Origin: Pedobacter faecalis
Lineage (GTDB): Bacteria; Bacteroidota; Bacteroidia; Sphingobacteriales; Sphingobacteriaceae
Length of the DNA: 64,000 nt
Direction: 5' to 3'
NCBI RefSeq assembly: GCF_030182585.1
Contig: NZ_JARXOW010000001.1
Location: 2,604,001 to 2,668,000, forward strand
Shown: in pieces, positions 16,553 to 24,681 of the stretch
How the letters are laid out: each line of letters starts with the position of its first letter
How positions within the stretch are numbered: the stretch's first letter is position 1
Notes under the pieces: model-generated
What the model was told of the DNA's origin: nothing
The model's input: only the letters and a program-made list of their open reading frames with translations
Databases searched by the model: none
Made by a program: the position numbers and the translations under genes

Positions 16553-17392
16553 TCAGCATATTTTTTGCAGATGCTTTAATTTATCAGGGTTGCGTACAAT
16601 AAACACTTCTGCTATTTTGCCCGTGTCATCCAGCGTAAAGATCTGACAGGTGGTGAGGATTCCGTTATCATAAAGAAACAATGCTGGCTGATGGTTGACA
16701 GTACCATAGTCCAGCGGCTTGTCGTGATAGAACTTACGGTAAATGCCGCTAAGGTAGGCACAACTATTGTCGCGGCCGCGTACAGGGTTAAGGCTTGCGC
16801 TGGCCTTCCCGCCACCATCGGCGATCACGACAGTCTGTTCGGTAAGCAAATCCAGCAGTTGTGCCGGGTCAACGCGTTCTAGAGTCTCAATATAACGCTG
16901 CAGGAACGCTGAAGAGGTTCTGCTTCCGGTTGCAGGGCTTGGCTGTTTTATTAACTTTCTGGCACGACTCAGGAGCTGTCTGGAATTTTCTTCTGTGACG
17001 CCCAGCAAATCGGCAATTTCGTTATGATCATAGTCGAACGCCTCCCGGAGTATAAACACGGTGCGCTGCTGCGGGTTTAAGCGCTCAAGCAAGACCATAA
17101 GGGAGTAGGATAATATCTCTCTACGGTTGATCGCTGTGTCTGCTCCGATTTCTGAGACCGGTTCGGGAAGCCATTCGCCGGGATAGTCGCGGAGGAGTCT
17201 CTCCTGCCTTTTTTTAAAGTTGATCGCCGTATTGATGACCATCCTTTTTAGATAGGCCGGGACGTTTGTGATCAACCGCTGATCGGCTTCCATAAACTTC
17301 ACATAGACATCCTGCACGATGTCAAGCGCATCCTCAAAAGAGCCCGTAATGTTGTAGGCATAGGTGGTTAAGACCGGCCTTAAATCCTCCAT
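16553..17392 (-). CDS. ECF41-group RNA polymerase sigma factor with SnoaL-like C-terminal domain
   Basis: A 279-residue sigma-70 family factor. Region 2 covers about residues 5-65 and region 4 about 95-150. An NTF2/SnoaL-like extension (about 163-279) replaces an anti-sigma factor as built-in regulator. All three signature motifs of ECF41 are present: WLPEP in the linker (74-78), DGGGK (192-196) and NPDK (268-271). The group is thus secure. Its ATG overlaps the TAA of the upstream GH43-like gene by one base (TAATG), implying translational coupling, and the CMD gene follows after 50 bases. What signal the SnoaL domain senses is unknown. Confidence 0.93.
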   Translation of the reverse strand: MEDLRPVLTTYAYNITGSFEDALDIVQDVYVKFMEADQRLITNVPAYLKRMVINTAINFKKRQERLLRDYPGEWLPEPVSEIGADTAINRREILSYSLMVLLERLNPQQRTVFILREAFDYDHNEIADLLGVTEENSRQLLSRARKLIKQPSPATGSRTSSAFLQRYIETLERVDPAQLLDLLTEQTVVIADGGGKASASLNPVRGRDNSCAYLSGIYRKFYHDKPLDYGTVNHQPALFLYDNGILTTCQIFTLDDTGKIAEVFIVRNPDKLKHLQKIC

Positions 17393-18429
17393 TATGGAAA
17401 AGCTTTCCTAAGCCTCTCCACCTCTTCCGGCGTAAGCAACGAAACACTCCCGTGGCGGGCATCTTCGGGCATAGCTGCCTCCTTGACCACGGACCAGTTG
17501 AAGAGGTCGGGCGACCAGGACACGCCGTAGTTATCTACCATAGGGTAGTCGTACAGCAGTAGCCATCCTTTTTTCAGCGGATCTTTCATTACGCTTGGTC
17601 CCTCGGTGATGGTTGGCGCAATCTGTCCCTTATTAAGCGGGCCTTCATGAATCTTGTAAGGGCCTTCAATATTTTTTGAGGTGGCCACTCTGATGCCCCG
17701 GCGCTCTCCGGTTTTAACGCCAAATTCTTCTTCTTTATGGAAGAGGTAATAGGTGTCTTTTTCTTTGATCATTGTGCCATCGATGACAGAATAGGGTGGA
17801 GCAAAAAGCACTTTTGCCGGAGTAAAAGTTTTCCAGTCGCGCGTTTTGCAGTACCATAATCTGCTTTTCTTCCACCCGGCGTCTTCGAATGTGGACGACC
17901 AGAACAAGGTATATTCCTTGGTGTCTTCGTCATAATAAAATTCAGGCGCCCAGATGTTCCGCACAAGTGCACCCGTATCGTTCCTTACGTCCTTCATCAG
18001 ATGGAGATAACCTTCCAGTTTCCAGTTGACCAGGTCGGTCGACGTGGCATAGGTGCAGGCTGGTCCGAGTGCACGCCTGTTTTCACGGTTGCTTCCGCCT
18101 CCAGTCGCAATCAGCCGCCATAGTCCGTCGGGCCCCTTGTGTATATATTGGTCGCGCATAAACTGGTCCCACACGGGCTTGTTGTCGTTGAGCGCTTTCC
18201 AGTGGCGTCCGTCGGTCGACAATGCAATATGCAGCCGCTCTATTGCCATCGGATTTGGCAAAGGAACTTCTACTGTCTTGCCCTTGGCATCAATTTCTAT
18301 TCGCGTTGGGTAGCGCTGACGAAAATAGGTTAGCATCCAGGTCTTCTCAGATTCTTTTTGCTGCGCGAAGGATAACTCCGTAGCAGCAGTTAGCAGGACA
18401 AATACGGTTAGGATTAACTTTTTACACAT
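17392..18429 (-). CDS. GH43-like five-bladed beta-propeller glycosidase
   Basis: Exported 345-residue protein with a signal peptide (residues 1-22, ending SFAQ) and a GH43-like beta-propeller. Candidate catalytic carboxylates are the Asp in FMRDQYIHKGPDG (base), the Asp in VIDGTMIKE (pKa modulator) and the Glu in TEGPSVMKD (acid); WAPEFYYDEDT is also characteristic. GH43 enzymes cleave arabinosyl, xylosyl or galactosyl linkages; specificity is not readable. The RDQYI sequence replaces the commoner RDPYI. The gene heads an apparent operon with the ECF41 sigma factor, overlapping it by one base, an unusual partner for a sigma gene. Confidence 0.82.
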   Translation of the reverse strand: MCKKLILTVFVLLTAATELSFAQQKESEKTWMLTYFRQRYPTRIEIDAKGKTVEVPLPNPMAIERLHIALSTDGRHWKALNDNKPVWDQFMRDQYIHKGPDGLWRLIATGGGSNRENRRALGPACTYATSTDLVNWKLEGYLHLMKDVRNDTGALVRNIWAPEFYYDEDTKEYTLFWSSTFEDAGWKKSRLWYCKTRDWKTFTPAKVLFAPPYSVIDGTMIKEKDTYYLFHKEEEFGVKTGERRGIRVATSKNIEGPYKIHEGPLNKGQIAPTITEGPSVMKDPLKKGWLLLYDYPMVDNYGVSWSPDLFNWSVVKEAAMPEDARHGSVSLLTPEEVERLRKAFP

Positions 18430-18486
18430 GCCATAAATATATCTGTTAAATATTGTTAAATAAAACCATTTCTTTCATCGCTTCGT

Positions 18487-18494
18487 TATTTTTG
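18487..18494 (+). promoter_or_regulatory. Candidate -7 promoter box upstream of the RprX-like kinase gene
   Basis: TATTTTTG fits TANNTTTG. No convincing -33 TTTG is seen at the usual distance, and the start codon follows after 13 bases, so the leader would be very short. Confidence 0.3.
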
Positions 18495-18507
18495 AGTAGA
18501 TATCGAT

Positions 18508-20352
18508 ATGAAGAAAAGGAGTCTTTGGCTGATTACAGCGCTCATGACCGTTGCATTGCTCGGGGTTTTTGTAATGCAATTGTATTACATCAGGGAGGCG
18601 TATAATCTAAAGTCCCAGCTTTTTGAGCAGAGCGTGAATGAGGCGCTGAATGCCGTTGTGCAGAAAGCGCAGAAGAAATATGCAGCCATGCACCTCACCA
18701 GAAAGGATTATGAGATTAAAGAAGCTCGCGAGAAGGATTTCAGGGATCGCGCTCAGGAAATCGTGGATTATAAAGAGCTTTATAAGAAGGAGCAGGAACG
18801 CAGGATGCAGGAGCGCGAGAAGCGGATTTACGCGGATCTGAATGTGCGCGACAGTATGTTACGTGCAGCTTTTCTCGATGCCCGCATTATTGGTGAAGAT
18901 GTTTTTCAGGCGATATCAAATACGGAGAACAAAGGCAAATCGCCGCTACAGGTACAGGTGGATGTAGCTTGGGATGAGTATGGCAATGTGAGAGGTAACA
19001 TTAATCAGACCATCAACATGCCCAGAAAGCCAACCTTTTCCAGTTCTTCGCTGAGGCTTCCAGATAGCATACGGTACCTGGCTACTAATCCCAGAAATTT
19101 GAATCCAATTGTGATTACGCTGGAGCGGGTAAGGCCGGAGGATGCTTTGAGATATAGTATGGAAGACCGGGCCGCGGAAAAAAAGTATAAGGAAGGTCTG
19201 AAACTACTGATGGAAGACACCGTGGTACTGGAAGGCAATAACCTGAACCTTATTGCTGATGTGGCTAAAGAAATGCAGCAGGAGTATATCCCGGTGAATC
19301 AACGTGTTCCGCATGATGTGTTGGATACCTTGCTGAAAAAGGAACTTGCGAACCGTAATGTAGATCTGCAGTACGATTTCTGGTTAAAGATGGCTACGAA
19401 AGACACGGTATTATACCATAAGGCGGCTCATTCAGATCAGGAAGCTTTGCCAAAAGACACGTATAGGACTACCCTGTTCAGCAACGACCTCTTCGGTGAT
19501 CCTGGGATGCTCTACGTGTATTTCCCTAAAAGGAACTCTCTCATATTGAGTAACATGGGTGTCACTATGGCGTCTTCAGCCGGTTTGCTTCTGGTGCTCG
19601 TATTCATTTTCTCTTATACCTTGTATTCCATCGTTCGTCAGAAAAAAATATCGGAGATGAAGACTGACTTCATCAACAATATGACGCATGAATTTAAGAC
19701 ACCGGTTGCAACAATCATGATTGCCAGTGAAGCGCTTAAAGACCCGGAAATTGCGGAAGACAAAAAGCGGATTAACCGGTTGGCCGGCATCATCTACGAT
19801 GAAAATGTGCGCTTGGGTAATCATATTGAAAGGGTATTGAGTATCGCAAGACTGGAGAAGAAGGAAATTAAACTGGAACATCACGAGATCAATATCAATG
19901 AGCTGATCGTGGCGGTAACGGACAGCATGAGTTTGCAGCTGCAAAAGCGCAATGCTGAAGTAAAGTTGGCGCTTGATGCCGAGCAGCCGGTTGTTTATGG
20001 TGATGAGCTTCATTTCTCTAACGTGATCTATAACCTGATCGATAATGCGAACAAGTATAGTGCAGACGCGCCGCAGATCAGTATCCGGACTAGAAACACG
20101 AGCAGGAGCCTGGTGATTGAGGTGGCAGATAAAGGTATAGGGATGACCAGGGAGCAGTCCAAACGTATCTTCGATCAGTTCTACCGGGTGCCGACAGGCA
20201 ACCTTCATGATGTGAAGGGATTTGGCCTGGGGTTGAATTATGTGCAGGACATTATTACGCAGATGAACGGCGCTGTGAAGGTGCATAGTGAAAAGGATAA
20301 AGGATCATTATTTGAAATCAGCTTACCAATAACTAAAACTAAGGACGCATGA
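18508..20352 (+). CDS. Sensor histidine kinase, RprX-like
   Basis: Membrane histidine kinase of 614 residues: TM1 about residues 7-27, a large, partly coiled-coil extracytoplasmic domain (rich in Lys/Glu/Arg around 50-115), TM2 about 350-376, then HisKA with NNMTHEFKTPVATI (H394) and HATPase_c with NLIDNANKYS, ADKGIGM and GFGLGLNYVQ. The arrangement and H-box fit the RprX kinases of Bacteroidota. Its stop overlaps the start of the response regulator gene in ATGA, so the two form a cognate pair. The stimulus is unknown. The downstream GLPGLI/beta-barrel genes on the opposite strand are possible but unproven targets. Confidence 0.9.
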   Translation: MKKRSLWLITALMTVALLGVFVMQLYYIREAYNLKSQLFEQSVNEALNAVVQKAQKKYAAMHLTRKDYEIKEAREKDFRDRAQEIVDYKELYKKEQERRMQEREKRIYADLNVRDSMLRAAFLDARIIGEDVFQAISNTENKGKSPLQVQVDVAWDEYGNVRGNINQTINMPRKPTFSSSSLRLPDSIRYLATNPRNLNPIVITLERVRPEDALRYSMEDRAAEKKYKEGLKLLMEDTVVLEGNNLNLIADVAKEMQQEYIPVNQRVPHDVLDTLLKKELANRNVDLQYDFWLKMATKDTVLYHKAAHSDQEALPKDTYRTTLFSNDLFGDPGMLYVYFPKRNSLILSNMGVTMASSAGLLLVLVFIFSYTLYSIVRQKKISEMKTDFINNMTHEFKTPVATIMIASEALKDPEIAEDKKRINRLAGIIYDENVRLGNHIERVLSIARLEKKEIKLEHHEININELIVAVTDSMSLQLQKRNAEVKLALDAEQPVVYGDELHFSNVIYNLIDNANKYSADAPQISIRTRNTSRSLVIEVADKGIGMTREQSKRIFDQFYRVPTGNLHDVKGFGLGLNYVQDIITQMNGAVKVHSEKDKGSLFEISLPITKTKDA

Positions 20353-21044
20353 AAAAAATCTTACTTGTAGAGGATGATCCTAATCTGGGACTGCTGCTGC
20401 AGGACTATCTGGATATAAAAGGTAAGTTTGATGTTGTGTTGTGTGCCGACGGTGAAGAGGGGTTGCGGGCCTTTACCCGTGATCGGTTTGACTTGTGTAT
20501 CCTGGATGTAATGATGCCAAAAAAGGATGGGTTTACACTCGGCAAGGAAATCCGCAAGATAGATGAAAACGTGCCGATCATTTTTGCTACGGCAAAAGGG
20601 ATGATGGAGGATAAGACTTCGGCATATAGTCTGGGCGGCGACGATTACATTACTAAGCCCTTCCGTATTGAAGAGCTTCTGCTGCGGATCAATGCTCTGC
20701 TTAAGCGAGTGGCGGTGAAGGATGCCCCCGAGGAGCAGGTGCAGCAGACTTTCTTTGAAATAGGAGACTACACCTTTGACTTCACATCGCAACTGATCGG
20801 ATACAAAGGGCAGCAGCAGAAGTTGTCGACAAAGGAAGCGGAATTGTTAAGGCTGCTATGCTTAAAAAGAAATATGGTGCTGACCCGCGAGGAGGCGCTG
20901 CTGAGCATTTGGCACGATGATAACTATTTTAATGGCCGCAGCATGGACGTTTTCTTAAGCAAGCTCAGAAAGTACCTGCGTGAGGATCCGCGGGTAGAGA
21001 TTCTGAACGTTCACGGTAAAGGATATAAGCTACTGGTCAACTAA
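20349..21044 (+). CDS. OmpR/PhoB-type response regulator, RprY-like
   Basis: A 231-residue regulator with receiver domain (D9-D10 acidic pair, D53 in ILDVMMPKKDG, K103 in TKPF) and a winged-helix Trans_reg_C output domain (about 130-230, ending VEILNVHGKGYKLLVN). The receiver matches the RprY pattern FDLCILD-MMPKKDGFTL closely. The segment after the switch residue, IIFATAKGMMEDKTSAY, has Ala-Thr-Ala where LTA is usual, a small deviation. It overlaps the kinase gene by four bases and is the last gene of that operon, converging with the GLPGLI gene 15 bases away. Confidence 0.92.
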   Translation: MKKILLVEDDPNLGLLLQDYLDIKGKFDVVLCADGEEGLRAFTRDRFDLCILDVMMPKKDGFTLGKEIRKIDENVPIIFATAKGMMEDKTSAYSLGGDDYITKPFRIEELLLRINALLKRVAVKDAPEEQVQQTFFEIGDYTFDFTSQLIGYKGQQQKLSTKEAELLRLLCLKRNMVLTREEALLSIWHDDNYFNGRSMDVFLSKLRKYLREDPRVEILNVHGKGYKLLVN

Positions 21045-21059
21045 GATACTGCGGTTTAG

Positions 21060-21812
21060 CTATAGCAGAAAAGATTTTAGCATAGTCTGCGCATACTGTC
21101 CCCAGTCTTTGAATACTTCATTTAGTGCTTTGCTCAGACTCGAAATGTCTGCCGGTTTTCCCTTTTTAGGCTCCGGAAGTGCTGAGGGCTGAATGTCCTT
21201 GTCGGTCACCGACCTTGCAAACCAGGTGATGTGTTCGTGCGGGAGCGCGACGCCCAGAATCATACCTGGCAAACCCTGAAAGGATTCGGGGCCGCCCGAC
21301 ACCGGAATCTGATCGGTATAAAATGCTACGACATAAATGGAGTCCATAATTATAGCATTTGCCCGCCTGCATTCGTAACCGGCGATCTCCCGACGCTCAC
21401 TTGTTAGTTTCCAGTTGATCTTTCTGACCGTATCTTTCAGCAGGAAGGTCTGTTCGAAAACTTTCTTCTCGGTAGTAAACCTGCCCGCGGCAAGGTCGGT
21501 CAGAATGGTGTTTGGCTGGGAACCGGATAAATCACTGTAATGTTGTGCCGTAGTTTGTCCGGGCGTAAATAGCGTGCGGTTTCCGGAGAAAAGTAAAGTG
21601 CTCTCGTATACAGTAAACTGCGGATTGCTCCGTTTGTATTCGCTAAGCTGATCGGTGCCGCCCGCGGCGGAAGAAGCATTGCGGATAAGCGCATACATAT
21701 TGACCTTTTTCTCGAAAAGAATGGAGCCGCTTTTTGGAAAGCGGGCCTGCTGTGAATATGCAGACAAGCTGCCCATTAAAAATGTGATTAATATCGTGAT
21801 GTGCTTTCTCAT
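21060..21812 (-). CDS. GLPGLI family exported protein
   Basis: A 250-residue secreted or periplasmic protein with signal peptide (about residues 1-20, ending SAYSQ). It carries the name-giving motif in the form FQGLPGMILGVALPHE, preceded by VVAFYTDQIPVSGGPES, both diagnostic for TIGR01200. GLPGLI proteins are Bacteroidota-specific and usually lie beside an outer-membrane beta-barrel protein with a carboxypeptidase regulatory-like domain, as here, four bases upstream. Function is not known; a role in surface export or cell-envelope assembly is a guess from context. Confidence 0.88.
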   Translation of the reverse strand: MRKHITILITFLMGSLSAYSQQARFPKSGSILFEKKVNMYALIRNASSAAGGTDQLSEYKRSNPQFTVYESTLLFSGNRTLFTPGQTTAQHYSDLSGSQPNTILTDLAAGRFTTEKKVFEQTFLLKDTVRKINWKLTSERREIAGYECRRANAIIMDSIYVVAFYTDQIPVSGGPESFQGLPGMILGVALPHEHITWFARSVTDKDIQPSALPEPKKGKPADISSLSKALNEVFKDWGQYAQTMLKSFLL

Positions 21813-21816
21813 GCGG

Positions 21817-24582
21817 TTAGTTCTTATTGCTTCCCATTTTATTAAAGTCCCATATTATACTGCCCAAAAAATAGCGGTTGATATTTGTGAACCTGTTCTG
21901 GACTATCAGGTTTCCGTTGATGGACTGGTTGAACCCTTTGTTTTGATTCAGGAGGTCGTTTCCGCGTACAGTAAACCTTAGATTTTCCGCTTTAAAGAAC
22001 TTTTTGCTGATGCTCGCGTTCCAGTTGAACCGGTTCAGGTTCTGGTCGAAAGCCTCGGTTTTTGTTTTATATGCATAAACTGCGTCTGATCTGATTTCGA
22101 ATTTTCCGGGGAGGTTAACGGAAAAGTTTCCGGTGGCGTCTATGCCCCAGTTAGCACTCCTCGTATTGCCTAAAGATGATGAAAGCACTGTGTAAGCCGG
22201 ACCTACCGACGCACGGAAAGAATAGGAACGGCTGTTGTATTTAGCCAGGTTAACATTACCGTAAATATCAAGGAATTTGTTTTCGTTAAGGACGTTGTTA
22301 ATCATTCCGTAACTGTTAAAATTCATAAAGGTAAACTCAACACCTCCCATGGCATCCAGGCTCTTGATTTTTCTGTTCAGCGCAGCCTGAATGGTAAGGC
22401 CGTTAGGATTTTTATTTGAAATGTTCACGGCCTGGTTGGTGCTGGCTCCGGATACAGGATCCGTTACCGTGTTGTTGGTTATCGAATTAAAAGTATTGTT
22501 GTAAGAAGCATATACATGAATATACTGTTCGGTCAGCATCTTGAACGATGAATAGCTCAGCATTACATTGTTGGAGAAGGAAGGCCGTAAGCCCGGATTG
22601 CCCAGGATCACGTTCAGCGGATCGGTATTTTCCCGGAAGGGTTGGATCTGTTCTGGTTGGGGCTGGGAAGTATTTCCGTTGTAATTCAGTGTTAAACGGC
22701 CTTGCTGTGAAATTTTGTACTGATAGTTGAGCTGAGGAAACCAGTTTACAAAATCACGCTTATATGTGTCTCCTGTGTAGTAGTCGTGTTGGTTGAACCG
22801 GACTGCGCTGATACGTGTACCGGCGGTGAGGCCGCTTTTTCCTTTATTATAGCTGACCGAGGCGCCGCCCTGGTTGCCGTATTCATTTAATTCGAAATGG
22901 TTGCTGAATACGGAATCCAGTATGTCGTAGCGGTTGGCGTCCGACTGGTTAAAAGATCGCCGGTCAGAGTTGCTGTTGTTGATGTTAAAGCCATAATTTG
23001 CAACAATGGCCAGGCTTGGTGAAAGGGCTTCTGTAAAGGTGACATTGCTGTTGAAGGCCGAGCGGGTGTTGAGGTTCCTTTTATACTGATTGACTTGCTG
23101 TGCGCTGCTGAGGACGCCTGTGCTATCGAAGAACTGGTTTTTACTGTTCAGATACCCATCGGTCTGATGATCTGACAGCGATTGCTTTACATTTACGGAA
23201 AGAGTTCGGCCTTTCTTCTTCAGCCTTTTTGCCCAAAATACCGAAGCATTAAGCGACTTATCTTCTCCGTCGTTATCAAGGCTGCGAAAGCCAGTGTTGA
23301 TGGGCGTATTATCTGCACGGCTGCTGATCGTGTTGAACGTATTCCGTGTTTTAGAATCCGCCATGCCGCCAGATATGGTGACGGTTATGGTCGAGGTCGA
23401 GTCGAACTGGTGTTTATATCGTCCATCAATACTTTCTTTGAGTGACAGGTTGTCGAAATCCTGACTGGATACGGTATTGATCAGGCCTGTGGGAAGGGTG
23501 TTGACACTTCTGGTGTTGGTATTTCCCCTCAAGCCGGTAGAGCCTATTTTGGCGTTGCTGTTGAGCGAGCGTTTATTTTCGTTCCATGATTTTTCAAAAT
23601 GGACCCCGCCAACATGATTCGTTGGTATACCCTGACCATTGTATCCACCGTTGAAGTTTTCAAAGTCGTCGCCGGAAGACATAATCCCGCCATCGCCGGA
23701 GACTTCCACAGCTCCTGCACCGCTAAAGCGGTTGCCTATGTTGTTTTGGCCGGTATTGCCCGATCCGGCGATCATTGCAAAGCGTTGATTCTGTTTAAAA
23801 AAGCTTGCAGTGCCTTGTGCTTCGTAGAAATTATCTGTCCCGGCTCCTGCTGCAAGTGTTCCGAAATGTCCTTTCTTCTTATCTTCTTTTAACGTTAGGT
23901 TAATGGTTTTCTGTTTTTCCCCATCCTCTATTCCGGTAAACGTGGCCTGGTCGCTCTTTTTATCGTAGAGCTGTACTTTGTCTATCATATCCGACCGGAT
24001 ATTCCGGGTTACGAGTGTAGGGTCGTCGCCAAAAAATTCTTCGCCGTCCAGCAGCACTTTTTGTACGGTTTGTCCGTGCGCGGTGATCTTTCCGTCTTTG
24101 TCGACCTGAATGCCGGGCAACTGCCTGAGGAGATCTTCCACTTTGTCGTTAGGCCTAATGTCATAGCTCCCGGCGTTAAACTCTGTAGTGTCGCCCTTTA
24201 TACGTATGGCGACAGCCCTGCCTTTAATAATCACGTCGTTAAGGAGGGTGGCTTTGAGTATAAGATTGATTTTACCAAAGTCTTTTTGCTGTTGGGCGCT
24301 GTCGAGCCGAAACATTTCAGAGTAATCGGCATAGCCAGGATAGGTGACAAGCAGAATGTAGTTTCCGGAAGTCAACCCTGATATGTTGAACCGGCTTTGA
24401 TCGTCAGCCCGTGTATATCTGACCAGTGTAGAATCTTTTTGCCTGAGGAGCGTTATTGTCGTATTGACCATCTGGTAGGTTGCCGCCGTGTCGGTGATTT
24501 GGCCCTTTACAGCATACGGGCCTTGCCCGTATGTGCAAAAGGCGACGCACCATATTGAGAGCATCAACGTTAATTTCTTCAT
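21817..24582 (-). CDS. Outer-membrane beta-barrel protein with CarboxypepD_reg domain (TonB-receptor-like)
   Basis: A 921-residue outer-membrane protein. After the signal peptide (about 1-19, ending CTYGQ) there is a carboxypeptidase regulatory-like beta-sandwich (about 22-115), a plug-like region with VEDLLRQLPGIQVDKDG and VQKVLLDGEEFFGDDPT (about 145-205), and a long beta-barrel rich in Asn, Ser and aromatic residues. No clear TonB box was identified. It is the standard partner of the GLPGLI protein encoded four bases downstream. The ligand is unknown. A cargo-specific role cannot be read from sequence. Confidence 0.88.
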   Translation of the reverse strand: MKKLTLMLSIWCVAFCTYGQGPYAVKGQITDTAATYQMVNTTITLLRQKDSTLVRYTRADDQSRFNISGLTSGNYILLVTYPGYADYSEMFRLDSAQQQKDFGKINLILKATLLNDVIIKGRAVAIRIKGDTTEFNAGSYDIRPNDKVEDLLRQLPGIQVDKDGKITAHGQTVQKVLLDGEEFFGDDPTLVTRNIRSDMIDKVQLYDKKSDQATFTGIEDGEKQKTINLTLKEDKKKGHFGTLAAGAGTDNFYEAQGTASFFKQNQRFAMIAGSGNTGQNNIGNRFSGAGAVEVSGDGGIMSSGDDFENFNGGYNGQGIPTNHVGGVHFEKSWNENKRSLNSNAKIGSTGLRGNTNTRSVNTLPTGLINTVSSQDFDNLSLKESIDGRYKHQFDSTSTITVTISGGMADSKTRNTFNTISSRADNTPINTGFRSLDNDGEDKSLNASVFWAKRLKKKGRTLSVNVKQSLSDHQTDGYLNSKNQFFDSTGVLSSAQQVNQYKRNLNTRSAFNSNVTFTEALSPSLAIVANYGFNINNSNSDRRSFNQSDANRYDILDSVFSNHFELNEYGNQGGASVSYNKGKSGLTAGTRISAVRFNQHDYYTGDTYKRDFVNWFPQLNYQYKISQQGRLTLNYNGNTSQPQPEQIQPFRENTDPLNVILGNPGLRPSFSNNVMLSYSSFKMLTEQYIHVYASYNNTFNSITNNTVTDPVSGASTNQAVNISNKNPNGLTIQAALNRKIKSLDAMGGVEFTFMNFNSYGMINNVLNENKFLDIYGNVNLAKYNSRSYSFRASVGPAYTVLSSSLGNTRSANWGIDATGNFSVNLPGKFEIRSDAVYAYKTKTEAFDQNLNRFNWNASISKKFFKAENLRFTVRGNDLLNQNKGFNQSINGNLIVQNRFTNINRYFLGSIIWDFNKMGSNKN

Positions 24583-24681
24583 GTAGTTTGGTTACGGCTG
24601 CAAGATAGCCTTAAACAATAATTTGAAATTGTTAATCTTTGTTAAGAAATAGGGCCGAAGTGTTAAATGTAAAAGCTAGAT

